A program made the position numbers and the translations under genes. Shown piece by piece: positions 30,723-39,219 of a stretch of DNA of 64,000 bases (position 1 is its first letter; every line of letters starts with the position of its first letter). The DNA is from Bifidobacterium vespertilionis (GTDB lineage: Bacteria > Actinomycetota > Actinomycetes > Actinomycetales > Bifidobacteriaceae). Location of the stretch: NCBI RefSeq assembly GCF_008698145.1, contig NZ_RZNZ01000004.1, forward strand, positions 62,001-126,000, given 5' to 3'. The notes under the pieces were generated by a model. The model ran no database searches. It was given only the letters and a program-made list of their open reading frames with translations, and was not told where the DNA came from.

Positions 30723-32888
30723 TCACGCGTTGAGCACGCGGGCGAGCGACTGCATGCGCGGCTGGTCGAAGAGGCCCTCGACCATGATCGGGTTGCCGTC
30801 GCCGTCGGCCAGCGGGACGCGCCAGTTCGGGTACTCGTTGTTGGTGCCCGGCTGGTTCTGGGTGCGGGTCTCGCCCACACCGTCCACGATGGCGGCCGCA
30901 AGCAGCTTGCAGGGGGATGCGGTCATGGCCCGGTACATGCCCTCGATGATCTGCTGCAGATGTCCGGGAACATCGTTCACGCAGTCGGCGGAGATCCAGC
31001 CGCCGTTGAGCAGCATGCGCAGCATGGCGCGCTGCTCGGCCTCGGCAGACTTCTGGAAATCGTCCACGCTGCCCTCGAGCAGGCCCAGCGCGGCACGCAC
31101 CTTGACGTGCTCGTACTGCAGGTACCCGGCGCATGGCGGCATGTCGTGCACATCCACGGAGGCCAGGGCCATTTCGCGCCAGCGGCGGGGATCGCGGAAC
31201 ACGCCGTTCATCTGCTCGAACCACTCCACGGCGCAGCCCAGCACGCCGTGCGAGGCGAGCGACGAGGCCACCTGCTCCGGGACGACGCCCAGATCCTCGC
31301 CCACCACCACACCGTGGGCGCGGGCAGCCTCAAGCGCGAGGATGCCCAGCATGATGGCCGAATCGTACGCCACGTAGGTACCGTTCTTGGCACCCTTGCC
31401 GGCGGGGATCCACCACAGGCGGAACAGGCCCAGGATGTGGTCGATGCGCAGCGCGCCGGCCTGCGCGAACATGGCGTGCACCATCTCGCGGTAGGCCAGG
31501 TAGCCGGTCTTCTCTAGGGAGATGGGGTTCAGCGGCGGCTGGCTCCAATCCTGGCCCTGCTGGTTGAACATGTCCGGCGGGGCGCCCACGGTGGCTCCAT
31601 TCGCATAGCGATCCGGGTTCCACCACACATCCGCGCCCAGCGGATGCACGCCCACGGCCATGTCCGCCATCACGCCCAGCTCCATGCCGGCCTTGCGGGC
31701 GGCACCCTGGGCATCGGCCAGCTGCTCGGTGGCGATCCACTCCATCCAGCGGTAGAAGTCCAGCGTGTCCGGGTAGCGGTCGCGCAGGGCCTTGACTTCG
31801 GCGGAGTCCTTGTTGGTGGTCACGAACCAGGAGGATGGGGAGGCGGACGGGGCGCCCCACTTGTCGTAGGCAAGGCACCAGGTGGCGTAGGCCTCCAGGC
31901 CCTCGCCGCGGGAACGCTTGTACTCGTCGAAGGCGGCCTGGCGCTCGGGGGTGCGGCCTGCCTTGAAGATGATCCACAGGGCCTGCATCTTCGCGGCCCA
32001 CATGGCGTCTCGGTCGATGTGGTCGGTGTTGGTGTTCAGCGAGCGCACGGAATCGTGCAGCTGCTTGACGCGCGCGCGGGACTCCTCGCCCAGCAGACCG
32101 TACTCGGCGATCGCCTCGGGGCGGATGTACGTGAAGTTCAGGAAGGTGCGCGAGATCGGCAGGTACGGCGACGGCGTGAGCGGCGTGACCGGCTCGGCGG
32201 CGTGCACCGGGTTGATGAGCATGAAGTCGGCGCCGGTCTTGGTCTTGGCATCCGACAGCATGGTTCCCAGATCCGCGAAATCGCCCACGCCCCACGACTC
32301 GCGGGAGCGGATGGAGTAGATCTGCGCCATCCAGCCCCACAGGCGGTGCTCCTTCATCGCGTCGATCAGCTCGATGCGCTTGGGCACGCTGATCAGCGTG
32401 GCGTCCTGCGTGCGGCCGGCCACCTTGACGTGCAGGGTGTGGTAGCCGATCGGCAAATCGGCGGGGATCACCACGGAGGCGGTGGTGACGAAGGCGTCGT
32501 TCATCCAGTAGGCCGTGGAGCCGTCGCCGGAATCGGGCATCACCTTCCCCTGATACGGGGTGCCGTCCTCCAGCGTGATGGAGGCCTCGGGAATGTCGAA
32601 CACGCCCACATTCACGAGGACTTTGGAATCGGAGCCCTCCACATGCAGGACGGTGGGCGCGACCAAACGACGGTGCTTGTCGTCCAGCAGCGTCTTGAGG
32701 GATGCGGCGATGGCCTCGTCGCTCGAAGCATCGATGCCCAGTGCGGCAAGCACGGACACCAGAACGTCATCGGCGATTTCGTGGTAGTCATTGCTCATGC
32801 CCATGTAGGACGTGGCCACCCCGACAGCCTTGGCGAGACGGATGAGCGGGCGCTCAAGGCGCTCGCGGGATTCACGATACTGACTCAT
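30723..32888 (-). CDS. malQ: 4-alpha-glucanotransferase (amylomaltase, GH77)
   Basis: Transfers alpha-1,4-glucan segments between maltooligosaccharides in the cytoplasm. The 721-residue protein carries the GH77 catalytic residues: nucleophile Asp483 (ALRIDHILGLFR), acid/base Glu531 (VGEDLGVVP) and the Asp of SVDVHDMPPCAGY. An N-terminal region of about 150 residues precedes the barrel, as in other actinobacterial MalQ. A perfect palindromic LacI-type operator lies 52-67 bases upstream, so maltose or glucose-responsive control is likely. Confidence 0.95.
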   Translation of the reverse strand: MSQYRESRERLERPLIRLAKAVGVATSYMGMSNDYHEIADDVLVSVLAALGIDASSDEAIAASLKTLLDDKHRRLVAPTVLHVEGSDSKVLVNVGVFDIPEASITLEDGTPYQGKVMPDSGDGSTAYWMNDAFVTTASVVIPADLPIGYHTLHVKVAGRTQDATLISVPKRIELIDAMKEHRLWGWMAQIYSIRSRESWGVGDFADLGTMLSDAKTKTGADFMLINPVHAAEPVTPLTPSPYLPISRTFLNFTYIRPEAIAEYGLLGEESRARVKQLHDSVRSLNTNTDHIDRDAMWAAKMQALWIIFKAGRTPERQAAFDEYKRSRGEGLEAYATWCLAYDKWGAPSASPSSWFVTTNKDSAEVKALRDRYPDTLDFYRWMEWIATEQLADAQGAARKAGMELGVMADMAVGVHPLGADVWWNPDRYANGATVGAPPDMFNQQGQDWSQPPLNPISLEKTGYLAYREMVHAMFAQAGALRIDHILGLFRLWWIPAGKGAKNGTYVAYDSAIMLGILALEAARAHGVVVGEDLGVVPEQVASSLASHGVLGCAVEWFEQMNGVFRDPRRWREMALASVDVHDMPPCAGYLQYEHVKVRAALGLLEGSVDDFQKSAEAEQRAMLRMLLNGGWISADCVNDVPGHLQQIIEGMYRAMTASPCKLLAAAIVDGVGETRTQNQPGTNNEYPNWRVPLADGDGNPIMVEGLFDQPRMQSLARVLNA

Positions 32889-32939
32889 ACCGCCAGTTTA
32901 AACCCACCCTAGGCCGACAGGCCCGGTTCGGCAGGAAAG

Positions 32940-32955
32940 ATGCAAACGTTTGCAT
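32940..32955. promoter_or_regulatory. LacI-type operator upstream of malQ
   Basis: ATGCAAACGTTTGCAT is a perfect 16-base palindrome with the central CG of LacI-family operators. A MalR-like or global LacI regulator encoded elsewhere is the probable binder. Confidence 0.75.
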
Positions 32956-33043
32956 TCCGTAGCGACGGCAAAACAGGGCAAATCCGTCCGCGAGCGTCTG
33001 CGTGCAGCGTCCGCGCGCAACGTGAAACGGCCGCCGCTCGGCG

Positions 33044-33751
33044 TCAGCCGTGTGACTCGATCCACCGTCTGGCCTGCCGGGCCACCTCGCCACTGGGGTC
33101 CTGGGCCAGCCGCGCGCGCGTCTCCGGGGTGGTGTTGGGGTTGCCGGCCACGGCCCTGCGGACCATGGAGGCCAGCACGCCCGGAGCATCCGGCTCGAGC
33201 TCAGTGCCAAGCTTGCCTAGAAAATCAAGGGTTTCGGCGTCCACATCCGGATTCTGCGCCCCCTCGAGCCGCATCTTCCACGACGTGCGGGGGTTGAGCA
33301 GGGCCGCATCGCGCACTTCGGGGACCGGATCCTTGGTGAGCCGGCCCACCAGCCAGTTCTTGTCCGCCTTGTTGCCGGCCACCGCCCTGCGCACATCGGC
33401 CACCGGATCGCTGGACAGCTTGACCAGGATGTTCGGGAACGGCATGGTCTCACCCAGAAAGATGCGGTCCTCCACCGGCGTGTGCTCGTTGCCGGCCACC
33501 GCCTCCAGCAGTGCGGTGGCACGCGAGAACGCCGCCTGATCGGCACGGTCCGGCAACGGGGTGCGCGCGAACGAGCTCAGCTCGGCGGGATCGGAGGAAT
33601 GGCGCAGCCGCTCGTAGGTGACGGTCAGCGGCTCGAAATCGTCGGGCAGCGTATCGTCCTCATGCGGCGCCGCGGGCTTCGCGCTGCCCGCCGGCTTCGC
33701 GTCCTCGTCGGGTTTCGCGTCCTCGGCCGGCTTGTTCTCGGAATCGGTCAT
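33044..33751 (-). CDS. Variant leucine-rich repeat (LRV) protein
   Basis: A 235-residue protein. Residues 1-35 are a low-complexity acidic Lys/Pro/Ala/Asp linker (KPAEDAKPDEDAKPAG). The rest is built of short helical repeats, seen twice as VRRAVAGN followed by T/P-rich and L-rich segments (VRRAVAGNPNTTPETRARLA), and related VRDAALLNP. This fits the LRV family, whose units pair an alpha and a 3-10 helix. Such repeats bind other molecules; no iron-sulfur Cys cluster is present. Target unknown. The ATG at 33751 was preferred over the TTG nine bases upstream. Confidence 0.75.
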   Translation of the reverse strand: MTDSENKPAEDAKPDEDAKPAGSAKPAAPHEDDTLPDDFEPLTVTYERLRHSSDPAELSSFARTPLPDRADQAAFSRATALLEAVAGNEHTPVEDRIFLGETMPFPNILVKLSSDPVADVRRAVAGNKADKNWLVGRLTKDPVPEVRDAALLNPRTSWKMRLEGAQNPDVDAETLDFLGKLGTELEPDAPGVLASMVRRAVAGNPNTTPETRARLAQDPSGEVARQARRWIESHG

Positions 33752-33775
33752 GCGTCCCAATGTAGCGCAGCGGCG

Positions 33776-34429
33776 CTACCCGATCGCCACAGGCCGGTTG
33801 ACCATGTCCAGCGGCTCCGGCGTCACCGCCGCGTTGAACGCCTCGATGACCCGCGCCTCGAACCGGTCGGCGTTGCCCGCCGGGATCTCGGCGATCATGC
33901 TCACCATGTCCGTGTATGACTCCTCCGACTGTCGCCCGTCAACGGCCGCCAGAATCTGCTGAAGCGAACCCAGCTGGGGGTAGGACACGGTGACCATATA
34001 GCGCCGGCACGCCTCGATCCGGGCCAGTTTGCCGGCCTTCACCGCCAGGGACGCGGCCGAGGAGTAGGCGCGGATCAGCCCGCCGGAGCCCAGCAGGATG
34101 CCGCCGAAGTACCGGGTGACCGCGATCGCCGTGTCCGTGAGCCCGCCCTGGCGCAGCACGTCCAGAATCGGCTTGCCGGCGGTTCCGGAGGGCTCCCCGT
34201 CATCGCTCATGCGCTCGGACTGGCGCCCGTCGGCCCCGCCGCAGATCGCCGCGTAGGCCACATGGCGGGCCTTGGGATGCCGCTCGCGAATCGAGGCCAC
34301 AAAGGCCATCGCCTCGTCCAGCGAGTCGATGTGGCAGGCGTCGCCGATGAATTCGGATTTCTTCTCCACCAGCGCGTCGTGCGCCGGCGAATCGGCTGCG
34401 TCAAGCAGCGTGAATGTCTGTGCGGCCAT
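33776..34429 (-). CDS. yigZ: YigZ/IMPACT family protein
   Basis: A 217-residue protein with the family signature SDDGEPSGTAGKPILDVL and RYFGGILLGSGGLIRAYS, a ribosomal-S5-like fold, and a smaller C-terminal DUF1949-type domain. Homologues are thought to bind RNA or act in translation stress, but the bacterial role is not settled. The start at 34429 (MAAQTFTLLDAAD) has GGGGAG upstream; the longer frame would overlap the neighbouring dehydrogenase gene. It follows that gene by 13 bases. Confidence 0.88.
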   Translation of the reverse strand: MAAQTFTLLDAADSPAHDALVEKKSEFIGDACHIDSLDEAMAFVASIRERHPKARHVAYAAICGGADGRQSERMSDDGEPSGTAGKPILDVLRQGGLTDTAIAVTRYFGGILLGSGGLIRAYSSAASLAVKAGKLARIEACRRYMVTVSYPQLGSLQQILAAVDGRQSEESYTDMVSMIAEIPAGNADRFEARVIEAFNAAVTPEPLDMVNRPVAIG

Positions 34430-34442
34430 GCGCGGGCTCCCC

Positions 34443-35438
34443 TCAGTCCACCACGTGCTCGGGCGAGCCGGCCAGGAACGCGCGGATCGTGTCCGCATTC
34501 TGCACGGCCACGTTGTCCAGCGCGCGAACGGTCTTCCACGCGGTATGCGGGGTCGTGACCACGTTGGGCAGGGCGAGGATCGGATCGTCCGGGGCGAGCG
34601 GCTCATGATCGTACACGTCCACGCCGGCATGGATGTCCCCGCGGCGCAGACGTTCCACAAGCGCGCCGGGGGCGATGATCTCCGCCCGGGCCGTGTTGAT
34701 GAGGATCGAACCGGGACGCAGCATGTCCAGCTCATGCGCGCCGATCATGCCGCGCGTGGCCTCGTTAAGGGCCAGATGCAGGCTCACCACATCGCAGCCG
34801 GCGAACAGATCGTCCAGCGACGCCGCCGGCTCAGCATGGAATTCGGCCAGCGGCTCTCGATCGGGATGACGGCACCACACCTTCACCCGCATGCCGATCC
34901 CATCGGCGATGCGCGCGACGGCCCGCCCCACGCCGCCGAAGCCAACCAGTCCGATCGTCAGCCCCTGCAGCTGCAGCATGCCGCCCTCGTCGAACCACCG
35001 TCCGGCGTGCAGGCTCGCGTTCTGATGCCCCACGCCGCGCGCGATCTCGAACAGCAGGGCGATCGCATGCTCGGCCACCGAAGCGTCGCCATAGCGCTCG
35101 GCATTGCACATGGTCACGCCCAGACTGTGCGCAAGGGGCACGTTGACGAAGCTTGCGATGCCGGTGCCGCTGAACACCAGACAGCGCACATGCCCGGACA
35201 GTTCGCGCAGCACGTCGTCGGCGATGTGGAAGCCGGCGATCACGGCCAGATCCGCGCCCTCGATGCGACGCAGGAACTCGCGGCCATCGGTGATCGAATC
35301 GTCGTACATGCGCACGCGGGCCACGTCGTGCAGGGCGGCGAGGCGTTCGCGGTAGGCGGGCACAAGCGCCGGCACGCAGCTCGGCAACGTCACTTGGGGC
35401 AGGTCGGGACGGTCGGCGGGCAGATCGATGAAACTCAT
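34443..35438 (-). CDS. D-isomer-specific 2-hydroxyacid dehydrogenase
   Basis: A 331-residue NAD-dependent dehydrogenase. The nucleotide-binding motif GLVGFGGVGRAVARI is near 165, and the catalytic residues are visible as Arg in NTARAEII, Glu in DVYDHEPL and His in TTPHTAWK. Substrates in the family include phosphoglycerate, glycerate, lactate and others. It is not SerA-like in length, having no ACT domain. It probably shares a transcript with yigZ. Confidence 0.9.
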   Translation of the reverse strand: MSFIDLPADRPDLPQVTLPSCVPALVPAYRERLAALHDVARVRMYDDSITDGREFLRRIEGADLAVIAGFHIADDVLRELSGHVRCLVFSGTGIASFVNVPLAHSLGVTMCNAERYGDASVAEHAIALLFEIARGVGHQNASLHAGRWFDEGGMLQLQGLTIGLVGFGGVGRAVARIADGIGMRVKVWCRHPDREPLAEFHAEPAASLDDLFAGCDVVSLHLALNEATRGMIGAHELDMLRPGSILINTARAEIIAPGALVERLRRGDIHAGVDVYDHEPLAPDDPILALPNVVTTPHTAWKTVRALDNVAVQNADTIRAFLAGSPEHVVD

Positions 35439-35489
35439 GGCGTCCAGCCTAGTACGCGGCGCTGTCCGGTCTTCGCGGATCGCCCGCGA

Positions 35490-37100
35490 CTACGCGGCCG
35501 GCTCCTTCGTGATCTCCCATTCGCGCACCACGTTCGGATCGGCGCCCTTGGCATAGATCACATCCCTGATCCGCTCGCGCACGCGGGCGTCCTCGTCGTC
35601 GGACCAGCAGGCGCCGTCCGGGCGGTCGGCGGCGATGGGGCACCAGCGGTACAGGCCTTGCCGCATGTTGGCGGTGGGCAGCCAGTCGATCCGGTTCACG
35701 CGCCACGAACCCGTCTGCCCCTTGCGTCCGGCGAACTGGATGCGGGCCGTCACGCCCTGGTTGTTCACGGCCCGGCTGGGGTCGGAGGCCGTGACGGTAA
35801 CCGCGTTGCCCAGTCCGTAGATGATCCACGTGCCCTTGTAGTTCTCGATCGGCTGCGCAGAGTGGCTGCCGGTGCCGAAGATCAGGTCGAACGCGCCGGT
35901 GTCCGCGAGCGCATGGGCCTCGGAGACCTGCCAGTCGTCGGCGTAGTCGATGTATTCGACCACCGAATGCATGGCCACGGCCACCAGATCGGCACCCTCC
36001 TCGCGGGCCGTCTTCGCCTTGGCCACAGCCCGGTCGATGTCCTGCTGGTGACGCGGGTCCTCCTTGCCGCGCAAGCGGTCGATCATCCAGTCCTGGCTGG
36101 GCTTGTTGCCGTTGAGCGAGACGGTTCCGGCGATCACGGCCAGCTTGCCGCCGCCGGTGGGCGAGTCGAGGACCATGGGCTTCATGGAGTCGGCCTCGTT
36201 GGTGTACGACCCGGTGTGCTTGAGGCCCACCTTGGTGAGCGTGTCGTTGAGCCGCTGGATGCCGGCGGCGCCTTGGTCCCAGGAATGGTTGGTGGCGTGC
36301 GTGCAGGCCGTGTAGCCCACCTTCGCCACGCCCGTGGCCACCTCCGGCGGAATGTTGAACGACGGGTAGTCGGCGTATGGGCCGCCGGGCTTGGACACCG
36401 GGGTCTCGAAGTTGCATACGGAGATGTCCGACGCCTTGAGATAGCGAGACATGGGCGCGAACAGCTCCGTGAAGTCGAAGGCAGTGCCGTCCGTGGCCGA
36501 TGTGTTCGCGCCGGCGAAGTACCGCCACATGCGCTCGTGGAACAGCATGTCGCCGTTGACCATCAGCGCGATGCAGTCAAGGTCCGGGCAGTCCGGGGAA
36601 TTGCCGTGGTGGGCGTCGACCGGCTCCGGGACGGCATCGCCGCCTCGGGTCAGATCGCCGGGAGCCGACGATGCGTCCGCGGTCGCCAGGTCGATCGTGG
36701 TTCCCGCCCCGCCCTGCGGCCGCGTCCAATGCCATGCCATGCCGATCGCGACGACCAGCACGACGGCCATCAGCGCGGCGATGGCGGCGACGATGATGGA
36801 ATGGAGACCGGCAAGTTGCGCGGATCGGGCGCGGGTATGAGTATGGGCGCGGGCATGGGTACGGGGGCGTCGGGAGGAGGGCGCGAGGATACGGGAGCGA
36901 TCGTCGGCCTGATCGTGATCGTCCATCCGGCCGTTTGCTCGGCTGCCAGACCGGTTGCTCGCCACACGCCTTGGCGACTTGCCGGCGGACGTGTCTCCGG
37001 CGCGCATAGGATCCCCGTTCTTCATCGGATCTCCTATTGGTTTTCCTGTCGGTTCTTCGCCGTTCCCCGGAACTCCATTCGCATCATCGTACGACCGCAT
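35490..37100 (-). CDS. CapA-family membrane-anchored metallophosphoesterase-like protein
   Basis: A protein of about 537 residues. After a basic, His/Arg/Thr-rich cytoplasmic part there is one membrane helix (about 101-122, SIIVAAIAALMAVVLVVAIG), then an extracellular domain of the PGA_cap type: VNGDMLFHERMW, ISVCNFETPVS and THATNHSWDQG, and IFGTGSHSAQPIE. CapA proteins act in poly-gamma-glutamate capsule work, but no capB or capC is near, so this is probably a stand-alone cell-surface enzyme. The ATG at 37100 has GGGAGG nine bases upstream; earlier Met codons exist. Confidence 0.82.
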   Translation of the reverse strand: MRSYDDANGVPGNGEEPTGKPIGDPMKNGDPMRAGDTSAGKSPRRVASNRSGSRANGRMDDHDQADDRSRILAPSSRRPRTHARAHTHTRARSAQLAGLHSIIVAAIAALMAVVLVVAIGMAWHWTRPQGGAGTTIDLATADASSAPGDLTRGGDAVPEPVDAHHGNSPDCPDLDCIALMVNGDMLFHERMWRYFAGANTSATDGTAFDFTELFAPMSRYLKASDISVCNFETPVSKPGGPYADYPSFNIPPEVATGVAKVGYTACTHATNHSWDQGAAGIQRLNDTLTKVGLKHTGSYTNEADSMKPMVLDSPTGGGKLAVIAGTVSLNGNKPSQDWMIDRLRGKEDPRHQQDIDRAVAKAKTAREEGADLVAVAMHSVVEYIDYADDWQVSEAHALADTGAFDLIFGTGSHSAQPIENYKGTWIIYGLGNAVTVTASDPSRAVNNQGVTARIQFAGRKGQTGSWRVNRIDWLPTANMRQGLYRWCPIAADRPDGACWSDDEDARVRERIRDVIYAKGADPNVVREWEITKEPAA

Positions 37101-37413
37101 GCGCGCGTGCCTCCCCCCGCTCATTCCTGCATTCTCTCTATGGGAAGGATATTCCCACCGCAACAGGACGCGCGAGCGGCTCTTCAAAACCGGCCCGCGA
37201 AACCGACACGCTCAAACCGCCGAATTCCAGCACTGTTAGCGCTCCCGTTGACAGGGCCCGCCCCCATCCCCATACAATGTGATGCGGAGACAGGTGGACA
37301 ACGGCGTACCTCTTGTCCCCTTTATTTCGCCGAAAACACGCCGTACATCAGCTGGGATTCGGCATCCGCTGCGCAAGCCTCATTCCCACCTCTCCGAGCG
37401 GTTCAATTCACGA

Positions 37414-37674
37414 CGCAAAATGGGCATATCGGATGCCTTGCCCTTCGGATCACCTCTCGGATCACCCAGAGTCCCCCCGATCCCCATCCGTCCGGTTCCC
37501 AGCTCAGTTGCCATCTCGACCCCAGTCCAGTTCCCGCATTGGATCTGCTCACTCTGTTGGCCTCAAGTCGCAGAATGAGCAGATCCAATGCGGTAGAACC
37601 CCGATCCGGCCCGCAGGACATCGAATTCGCTCAATCTGCCCGCCGCGCTTCGCAAAATGAGCGAATCGGATGCC
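37414..37674. repeat. CGCAAAATGRGC repeat set with inverted pairs
   Basis: CGCAAAATGGGCATATCGGATGCC (37414-37437) and CGCAAAATGAGCGAATCGGATGCC (37651-37674) are direct copies. CCGCATTGGATCTGCTCA (37534-37551) and its exact reverse complement (37576-37593) form an 18-base-pair stem. A further reverse copy (ATTCGCTCA) is at 37624-37632. Confidence 0.7.
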
Positions 37675-37734
37675 TCATGCGCGCCTCGCAGTACGATCAC
37701 CGCACATCGCGCAGATCTTCAGCCTCCAGATGGC

Positions 37735-37913
37735 CCGATCTGCCCAGTTCGCGGCGCAGCGGGCACGGACTGGACACGGGCTGGACACAGACTGGGCAGA
37801 TCAGGACGATTATTGTTCAAACTGGGCAGATCCGGTCATCCAGCGCCCTAAAACGAGCTCCAAATGACCAGATATGCCCAGTTGGCAAACACCGTGGCCG
37901 GATATGCCCAGTT
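37735..37913. repeat. CTGGGCAGATC repeat family, copy cluster 2
   Basis: Forward cores are ACTGGGCAGATCAGG (37791-37805) and AACTGGGCAGATCCGG (37820-37835). Reverse cores are CCGATCTGCCCAGTT (37735-37749), CAGATATGCCCAGTT near 37869 and CCGGATATGCCCAGTT near 37898. Orientation alternates and spacing is irregular. Confidence 0.7.
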
Positions 37914-37960
37914 CATGATGCAAATTGGGCGAAAAGCCGGCAATCCCCGTTTTCGGCATG

Positions 37961-37994
37961 AAAAAAAGGGATTCACGAAAACCCGTGAATCCCT
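37961..37994 (-). terminator. Terminator of tRNA-Ser
   Basis: AGGGATTCACG (37967-37977) pairs with CGTGAATCCCT (37984-37994). Seven A residues (37961-37967) give the T-run on the minus strand. It lies six bases past the tRNA. Confidence 0.9.
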
Positions 37995-38000
37995 AGTGTG

Positions 38001-38089
38001 CGGAGTGAGAGGGATTCGAACCCTCGAACCGCTAATACGCAGTTAACACCTTAGCAGGGTGCCCCTTTCGGCCACTCAGGCATCACTCC
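38001..38089 (-). tRNA. tRNA-Ser(GCU)
   Basis: The minus strand folds as a class II tRNA: acceptor stem GGAGTGA / TCACTCC, anticodon loop CTGCTAA with anticodon GCT, long variable arm (TGTTAACTGCGTATTAGCGG region), and T loop GGGTTCGAATCCC. The discriminator base is G, as expected for serine. CCA is not encoded. It reads AGC and AGU codons. Confidence 0.97.
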
Positions 38090-38140
38090 AGTCGCACCCG
38101 CTTCCGAAGAAGAAAGCGCAACAGGGGTTAACTATAGCAC

Positions 38141-39085
38141 CTATGCCGGATTAGAATCGCCGGAGAACGTAATTATTACGGCAGAAATTACGAGCACAAT
38201 GCCCACGATGTCCCAAACCGTTGGAATTTCGCCGAAAACAAGGCCGATCAGCGACGCCATGGCCGGGTTGACGGACTGCATGACGGAGAACGCGCCGGAC
38301 GTGGTGCGCCGCATGATGAACTGGTCGATGATGTACGGCAGGAACGAGGCGCAGATGGCCACGATCAGCAGCAGTCCCACCAGCATCAGTCCGCCGCCGG
38401 GCTGCGCGGCCCATGTGGCGCTGGGCTTCGGATGGACGGTCTCGCGCACGGCGGGCACGGCGAGGAAGACCGACTGCACGGCCCAGCCGATCAACATGCT
38501 CAGGCTGAGCCAGTCGAGCGGGGTTCCGCCGGCCGCCACCTTGCGACCCAACACAATGTATACGCCCCACATCGAACCGCCGAGCAGGATGGCGATCAGA
38601 CCCACGAGGAACGTGCCGCCGCTCGGCTGGGCCAGCGACATGCCGGCCAGGGTGATCACGCCGGCCGCGGCGACCACGATGCCCACGCGCTCGCGCCACG
38701 ACCGCCCGGCGATCACCGCCACGGTCAGCGGGCCGATGAACTCAATGGCCGTGGCCACGCCCACGTTCATGTTGCTGATCGCCACGTAGTACATGGTGTT
38801 CATCATCGCCAGCGCCAGACCGCAGCCGACCACCACGGACCAGTCACGACGGCCCCGGGGCAATCGGTCACGCTTGGAGGCGATCCACGGGCGACGCCAC
38901 AGCAGCATCAGGATCGCGCAGAATCCCACGCGGTACCACACCGCATACAGCGGATCAAGCTGGGTGAACGCCTGCTTGGCCACCAGCGTGGCCGCATACA
39001 TCACCGCCGCCTCGCCAAGCACGAGCAGGAACACGGGCACCCGACTGAGTACGAATACCACCAGTCGCTTCAATTCTCTCCACAT
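38141..39085 (-). CDS. EamA/RhtA-type transporter of the drug/metabolite superfamily
   Basis: A 314-residue inner-membrane protein with ten predicted helices in two EamA halves (for example VFLLVLGEAAVMYAATLVAK and VGIVVAAAGVITLAGM). The sequence order resembles RhtA-like threonine/homoserine exporters, though substrates in this superfamily vary widely. The ATG at 39085 was taken in place of a TTG nine bases upstream. It diverges from dinB. Confidence 0.85.
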   Translation of the reverse strand: MWRELKRLVVFVLSRVPVFLLVLGEAAVMYAATLVAKQAFTQLDPLYAVWYRVGFCAILMLLWRRPWIASKRDRLPRGRRDWSVVVGCGLALAMMNTMYYVAISNMNVGVATAIEFIGPLTVAVIAGRSWRERVGIVVAAAGVITLAGMSLAQPSGGTFLVGLIAILLGGSMWGVYIVLGRKVAAGGTPLDWLSLSMLIGWAVQSVFLAVPAVRETVHPKPSATWAAQPGGGLMLVGLLLIVAICASFLPYIIDQFIMRRTTSGAFSVMQSVNPAMASLIGLVFGEIPTVWDIVGIVLVISAVIITFSGDSNPA

Positions 39086-39219
39086 GCGTCCCAACGCTAC
39101 TCCCTCGCGGTGATGAAACGATCAACGCGGGCCACGACGGCGATTCGCGTGCCCGGCGACCCATGCACCCGGCGACTCGGCAGCGCGGGGATGAGGCTCG
39201 TTCGGGCTACCATGGATCC

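Larger units (their letters stand above)
37101..38000. other. 900-base non-coding, repeat-rich region
   Basis: No credible gene lies between the CapA-like gene and the tRNA. Bases 37101-37400 hold nothing recognisable. Bases 37410-37680 contain the CAAAATGAGC repeat set and 37730-37915 a second cluster of the CTGGGCAGATC family. The tRNA terminator follows. Confidence 0.6.
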
